The notes below the pieces were generated by a model. The model ran no database searches and was not told the DNA's origin. It saw only the letters and a list, made by a program, of their open reading frames with translations. The position numbers and the translations under genes were made by a program. A DNA stretch of 11,032 bases from Ophiocordyceps camponoti-saundersi (nom. inval.) (taxonomy: Eukaryota; Ascomycota; Sordariomycetes; Hypocreales; Ophiocordycipitaceae): contig PDHQ01000695.1 of assembly GCA_003339415.1 (NCBI GenBank), positions 1 through 11,032 on the forward strand, in the 5' to 3' direction. Of this stretch, positions 8,501 to 11,032 are shown piece after piece; positions within the stretch are counted from its first letter, which is position 1; the number at the start of each line of letters is the position of its first letter.

Positions 8501-8519
8501 GGGTTTAAATTCCCTAAGG

Positions 8520-8872
8520 GCGTAAGCTAACGAAAACTCCCTATTTTTAACGCTACCTAGGTAGGTAATCTACTACGTAGATAATCCCTTAGTTTAGGTT
8601 TAATCTCTAGTGCGATAATATTAAGCGAGAACTTAGCTTACGTTATCTCGGCCGCTACCTTAAAAAATATAGTATTAAGCGCGGTAGCGCCGGCTTTAGG
8701 AATAAAAGAAGCGTATATAATATACGCTATCGTTTAAAATAGCGATCTAAGCCTAGTAGGTAATAAGGTACTTCCTCGATCTTATTAATTTTATATATAG
8801 TCTTAAACTCTTAAATAGCGGTAGCCTTACGCTTCTTATAGAGGAAGAATAAATTTTTATCTATTATATTAG
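8520..8872. other. Spacer with short open plus-strand stretch, unassigned
   Basis: Apart from one 19-mer copy at 8569, this interval has no repeat I can place. Frame 2 is open for about 44 codons from about 8606 (ILSENLAYVISAATLKNIVL, then SAVAPALGIKEAYIIYAIV), rich in alanine and hydrophobic residues. One isolated stretch of this length can occur by chance in a CpG-rich patch, so I do not call a gene. Confidence 0.3.
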
Positions 8873-9182
8873 TCTTTATCTATTATATTAGATTTAACTA
8901 TATCCCGGTCCTTACGTAGCTATATAGCACGACTATTTATTATTTTTAAAAACCGGATATATAATAAGTATTATATAGGTACCCTCGCTTCTTAGGAGTT
9001 TACTACGCTAATAATCCTTAGCTATAGCTAGTATAGGTCTTTATCTATTATATTAGATTTAACTATATCCTAGTCCTTACGTAGCTATATAGTATAACTA
9101 TTCGTTATTCTTAGAGACTAGATATATAATAGGTATTATAAAGGTACCTTCGCTTCTTAGGAGTTTACTACGCTAATAATCC
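8873..9182 (+). repeat. 165-bp tandem duplication
   Basis: Unit 1 begins at 8873 and unit 2 at 9038, both with TCTTTATCTATTATATTAG. They stay aligned through GTCCTTACGTAGCTATATAG, GGTACC(C/T)TCGCTTCTTAGG and a 19-mer copy at the end of each unit (8999 and 9164). Several differences are of RIP type (for example GCACGACTA against GTATAACTA), others are not. A further partial 19-bp repeat of the unit start lies just before 8873. Each unit ends in the 19-mer, so the 19-mer may mark the unit boundary. Confidence 0.85.
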
Positions 9183-9418
9183 TAATAGAGTTTTCCTCGG
9201 CGTTTCCTCGCTAGTATTATAGCCTCTATTAGCCGTAATCTATCCTCGGATTTCTACTTCTTAAGAGTCTATTATATTAATAATCCCTAGCTATAGCTAG
9301 TAATAGAGTTTTCCTCGGCGTTTCCTCGCTAATATTATAGCCTCTATTAGCTGCGATCTATCCTCGGATTTCTAAAGCTTCTACTTAGAAATCTACTACG
9401 CTAATAATTTATAACTTA
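9183..9418 (+). repeat. 118-bp tandem duplication
   Basis: Units begin at 9183 and 9301 with TAATAGAGTTTTCCTCGGCG, then share GTTTCCTCGCTA(G/A)TATTATAG, CCTCTATTAGC and ATCTATCCTCGGATTTCTA. Each ends in a version of the 19-mer (9268 and 9392). With the neighbouring 165-bp duplication, this shows that the array grew by duplicating larger blocks, each tagged by a 19-mer. Confidence 0.85.
9287..9300. repeat. Perfect 14-bp palindrome CTAGCTATAGCTAG
   Basis: It equals its own reverse complement. Related sequence follows the 19-mer copies at 8135 (CTAGCTATCGCTAG) and 8999 (TTAGCTATAGCTAG), so it is part of the extended repeat unit. Confidence 0.8.
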
Positions 9419-9567
9419 TAGATATTAGCGGAAGCCCTAATAGCTAGAGAAAGAAGAGAAAAATAGGCGGATAGTTTACTACGCTAATAATTTAGTTTAA
9501 ATAAGCTAACTACTATACTAATAGTCTACTACGCTAATAATCTAAATCTACTACGCCGATAATCTAT

Positions 9568-9586
9568 TACGCGGATAATCCGCGTA
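9568..9586. repeat. Near-perfect palindrome, 9-bp arms
   Basis: TACGCGGAT and ATCCGCGTA are exact reverse complements around a single A. A second one, TCCGGAT-A-ATCCGGA, lies at 9640-9654. Both fall inside the densest 19-mer cluster and use the GGATAATCC element of the repeat, as might be expected of a protein-binding site in a transposon end. That function is inference. Confidence 0.8.
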
Positions 9587-9861
9587 GCTATCTACTACGC
9601 TAACGATCCGCGTAGTAATTTACTATACCGATAATCTAGTCCGGATAATCCGGAACTCTAGGACGTAGGCGGATAGTCTACTACGCTAATAATCTAAATC
9701 TACTACGCTAATAATCTACTACGCGGATAATCCTAGTTTATATAGGTAATCCGCTCGCTTATACTCTACGCGGTAAAGGTAGATAGTAAAAAGGCGGGCG
9801 ATATAGTTTAATAACTTATCCTCCTTCCTCCGGTAGCGGTTATCTTCCTCGTTATATATTC

Positions 9862-10218
9862 TTCGGGTAGTAGCTCGGGCGGAGGTAAGGTTAAGGAGGG
9901 GCTACTACCTTAAATTTATCGAATTCCGTAATCTTCGCTATAATACCTTTTTAATTAGGGTATTATTAAGCTTTTCGAATAATAGCTATACTATTACTAA
10001 CTCCTATATTAAGTTTCGATATATAAGTAAAAAGGCTAACTAAAAAAGGGTACGTTTAGTTATATTTATTTTACTAAAAGTCCCTATCTTCCTCGAGATT
10101 TCTAAACTTTAATAAGTTATCTTTTTAAGTATTATACCCTAAGGGTTTCGAACTATAGTAAGATAAGGTCGGTTTGCAATAGGGGTCTTTAGGGGCTTTA
10201 GGAGGGTAAGGATATTTT
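9862..10218 (-). pseudogene. Minus-strand coding relic, unrecognised
   Basis: Read from 10218 downward, one minus-strand frame gives YPYPPKAPKDPYCKPTLSYY, then KPLGYNT, KDNLLKFRNLEEDRDF, FLVSLFTYISKLNIGVSNSI and KGIIAKITEFDKFKVVAPP, with several TAA/TAG stops between. The first 40 or so codons are stop-free. The composition is protein-like (charged and aromatic residues, a proline-rich start) but matches nothing I recognise. It lies between two groups of 19-mer copies and may be the body of the mobile element that carries them. The call rests on frame openness and composition only. Confidence 0.3.
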
Positions 10219-10250
10219 TTACTTCTATAGTAGACGACGGGTTATAATAG

Positions 10251-10325
10251 GCTAAGGAAGGGGGGAAAAAAAGGGGGAGATAATACTTAGGAGGAGGAGA
10301 AGGGAGGAGGGTAGAGAGTAAAGAT
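10251..10325 (+). repeat. Polypurine tract
   Basis: About 75 bases that are almost all A and G, with runs such as GGGGGGAAAAAAAGGGGG (from about 10260) and AGGAGGAGGAGAAGGGAGG, broken by a short TAATACTTA. Long polypurine tracts can form triplex DNA. Here the tract may equally be a slippage product, or an old polypurine tract near a retrotransposon end. Confidence 0.7.
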
Positions 10326-10433
10326 ACTTTTTACTCCTAAGGTATAGGTAGTCCACCACGCTAATAATCCGCTACTAGGTAGCAATATCCCTTACGCTAA
10401 CGGCCCGTTAGTTTTAGGAATAGTTATTTTATC

Positions 10434-10435
<2 letters not shown>

Positions 10436-10473
<38 letters not shown>

Positions 10474-10484
10474 ACGCCACCCCA

Positions 10485-10516
<32 letters not shown>

Positions 10517-10536
10517 CCCCCCCCCCCCCCCCCCCC
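10436..10536. repeat. C38 - linker - T29 - C20 homopolymer block
   Basis: A run of 38 C (10436-10473), a 14-base linker ACGCCACCCCAGCC (10474-10487), 29 T (10488-10516) and 20 C (10517-10536). The linker has CA three times in a row of contexts that RIP would normally hit, so the block was not RIP-mutated. It is either a young expansion or an artefact of library preparation or assembly. Confidence 0.9.
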
Positions 10537-10659
10537 TAGCCTAAGTCCGGATAATTCGCCGCTAGGTAGCAAGTAGTCTACTACGTTAATAATCCGCTAG
10601 GTTAATTACCACGCCGTTAATAGCCGAGGCTAATCGAGGCTATATTAGGCTATCCTCCC

Positions 10660-10930
10660 TAAGTAGATACTCCTTAAGGTAAGTTCCTAAACTATAAGCT
10701 TTCGTTTACCGTTAGGATAGACTATATCGGCCTTCGTTATAATAGTTAGTATAAGCTTAGTCGAGTCCGGATCCTACCCTTAGCACTAGAAGGTATATAT
10801 CCCGGATAATATAAAGCTTATCCCTAGGCGATAGCTTATCTAAAACCTTTATATAGACGTTATCGACCTTTACTATATATATCTTTTAGGAAGGGCGGTA
10901 GCGTCTCCCCCGGCCCGGCTGCGATAATTA
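10660..10930 (-). pseudogene. Minus-strand coding relic, unrecognised
   Basis: From about 10888 downward the minus strand has a stop-free run of about 43 codons: KIYIVKVDNVYIKVLDKLSP, RDKLYIIRDIYLLVLRVGSG and LD. After one TAA it goes on with AYTNYYNEGRYSLS and, after two more stops, TKAYSLGT. The hydrophobic-charged pattern looks like a helical domain, and stops occur at codons compatible with RIP of CAA or CAG. No family is recognised. It is flanked by homopolymer blocks on both sides. Because its neighbours keep a few CA sites, this piece may be younger or less RIP-damaged than the left part of the window. Confidence 0.35.
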
Positions 10931-10956
10931 GGAGCCGTCTTCGGTTTTATAGACAG

Positions 10957-10992
<36 letters not shown>

Positions 10993-10997
10993 ACCGC

Positions 10998-11032
<35 letters not shown>
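10957..11032. repeat. C33 - linker - terminal A34 block
   Basis: A run of 33 C (10957-10989), the linker TCCACCGCC, then 34 A to the end of the window (10999-11032). The layout (long C-run, short CC-rich linker with CA, long A or T run) mirrors the block at 10436-10536. A homopolymer at the very end suggests a contig edge or artefact, although a poly-A tail of an inserted element cannot be excluded. Confidence 0.9.

Larger units (their letters stand above)
8135..10595 (+). repeat. Dispersed 19-mer repeat family (at least 17 copies)
   Basis: The consensus is TCTACTACGCTAATAATCC. Copies start at 8135, 8569, 8999, 9164, 9268, 9392, 9475, 9525, 9547, 9563, 9591, 9619, 9677, 9699, 9715, 10352 and 10577, all on the plus strand, densest at 9392-9733. 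Variants swap the middle to CGCCGATAAT or CGCGGATAAT. The copy at 10352 reads TCCACCACGCTAATAATCC, so the common CTACTACG is probably RIP-mutated CCACCACG. Short motifs repeated in one direction at irregular spacing are known in subterminal regions of some DNA transposons, where they can bind transposase; that role here is inference. No inverted-orientation copy was found. Confidence 0.85.
1..11032. other. RIP-mutated, AT-rich repeat compartment
   Basis: Across nearly the whole window CpA and TpG dinucleotides are missing and TpA is in great excess, while CpG is common. In the first 1,000 bases I find a single CA (position 41) and a single TG (about 335). This strand-symmetric loss is what repeat-induced point mutation does in ascomycetes: C to T at CpA, acting on duplicated DNA before meiosis. 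It explains the lack of intact genes, since CAG, CAA and TGG codons become stops. The homopolymer blocks near the right end and a few patches around 10350-10620 keep some CA and appear less affected. The assignment rests on composition seen by eye, not on a computed index. Confidence 0.9.

Noticed and set aside
8135..9733. The repeated 19-mer as a CRISPR array
   Set aside because: Spacing is irregular, from about 14 to several hundred bases, the spacers are themselves repeats, and the DNA has the RIP signature of an ascomycete, where CRISPR does not occur.
8135..10595. The 19-mers as terminal inverted repeats of a single transposon
   Set aside because: All copies found are in the same orientation; I found no reverse-complement copy anywhere in the window.
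10957..11032. A telomere at the right end
   Set aside because: There is no TTAGGG/CCCTAA repeat; the end is pure C and then pure A.

Overview
The window looks like a strongly RIP-mutated, transposon-rich segment of a filamentous ascomycete genome (Pezizomycotina). CpA and TpG are almost absent: by eye, the first 1,000 bases hold one CA and one TG. TpA is very abundant, while CpG, CpC and CpT persist. That is the signature of repeat-induced point mutation (CpA to TpA on both strands), not of CpG methylation decay. I see no intact gene, rRNA, tRNA, CRISPR array or bacterial-type signal. The species cannot be named from this.

Left part (1-7490): the plus strand carries the ghost of very long coding sequence. 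Reading frame 1 can be followed from about 180 to about 5366, broken almost only by TAG and TAA, the stops that RIP makes from CAG, CAA and TGG. Unusually stop-free blocks lie at 961-1271, 1381-1500, 1552-1692, 4741-4931 and 5041-5366. The signal then moves to frame 2 (about 5312-6200) and is picked up again in frame 1 at about 6841-7490. I do not recognise the product or products. The best identified feature is a minus-strand Ty1-copia integrase core fragment at about 6190-6470. A diverged direct repeat of about 255 bp lies at 4332-4586 and 6541-6796. It may be copies of a retrotransposon LTR or a duplicated module.

Middle and right part (7500-10930): this is a repeat-built region. It holds at least 17 same-strand copies of a 19-mer (consensus TCTACTACGCTAATAATCC), 15-bp and 25-bp minisatellites, two larger tandem duplications (165 and 118 bp), and near-perfect palindromes. 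Three weak coding relics on the minus strand lie around 7690-8066, 9862-10218 and 10660-10930.

Right end: long homopolymer blocks (C38, T29, C20, C33 and a terminal A34) are joined by short CA-containing linkers. They do not look RIP-mutated and are either young low-complexity DNA or assembly/library artefacts. Nothing here is likely to make a functional protein. The window is best read as a heterochromatin-like graveyard of nested, silenced repeats.
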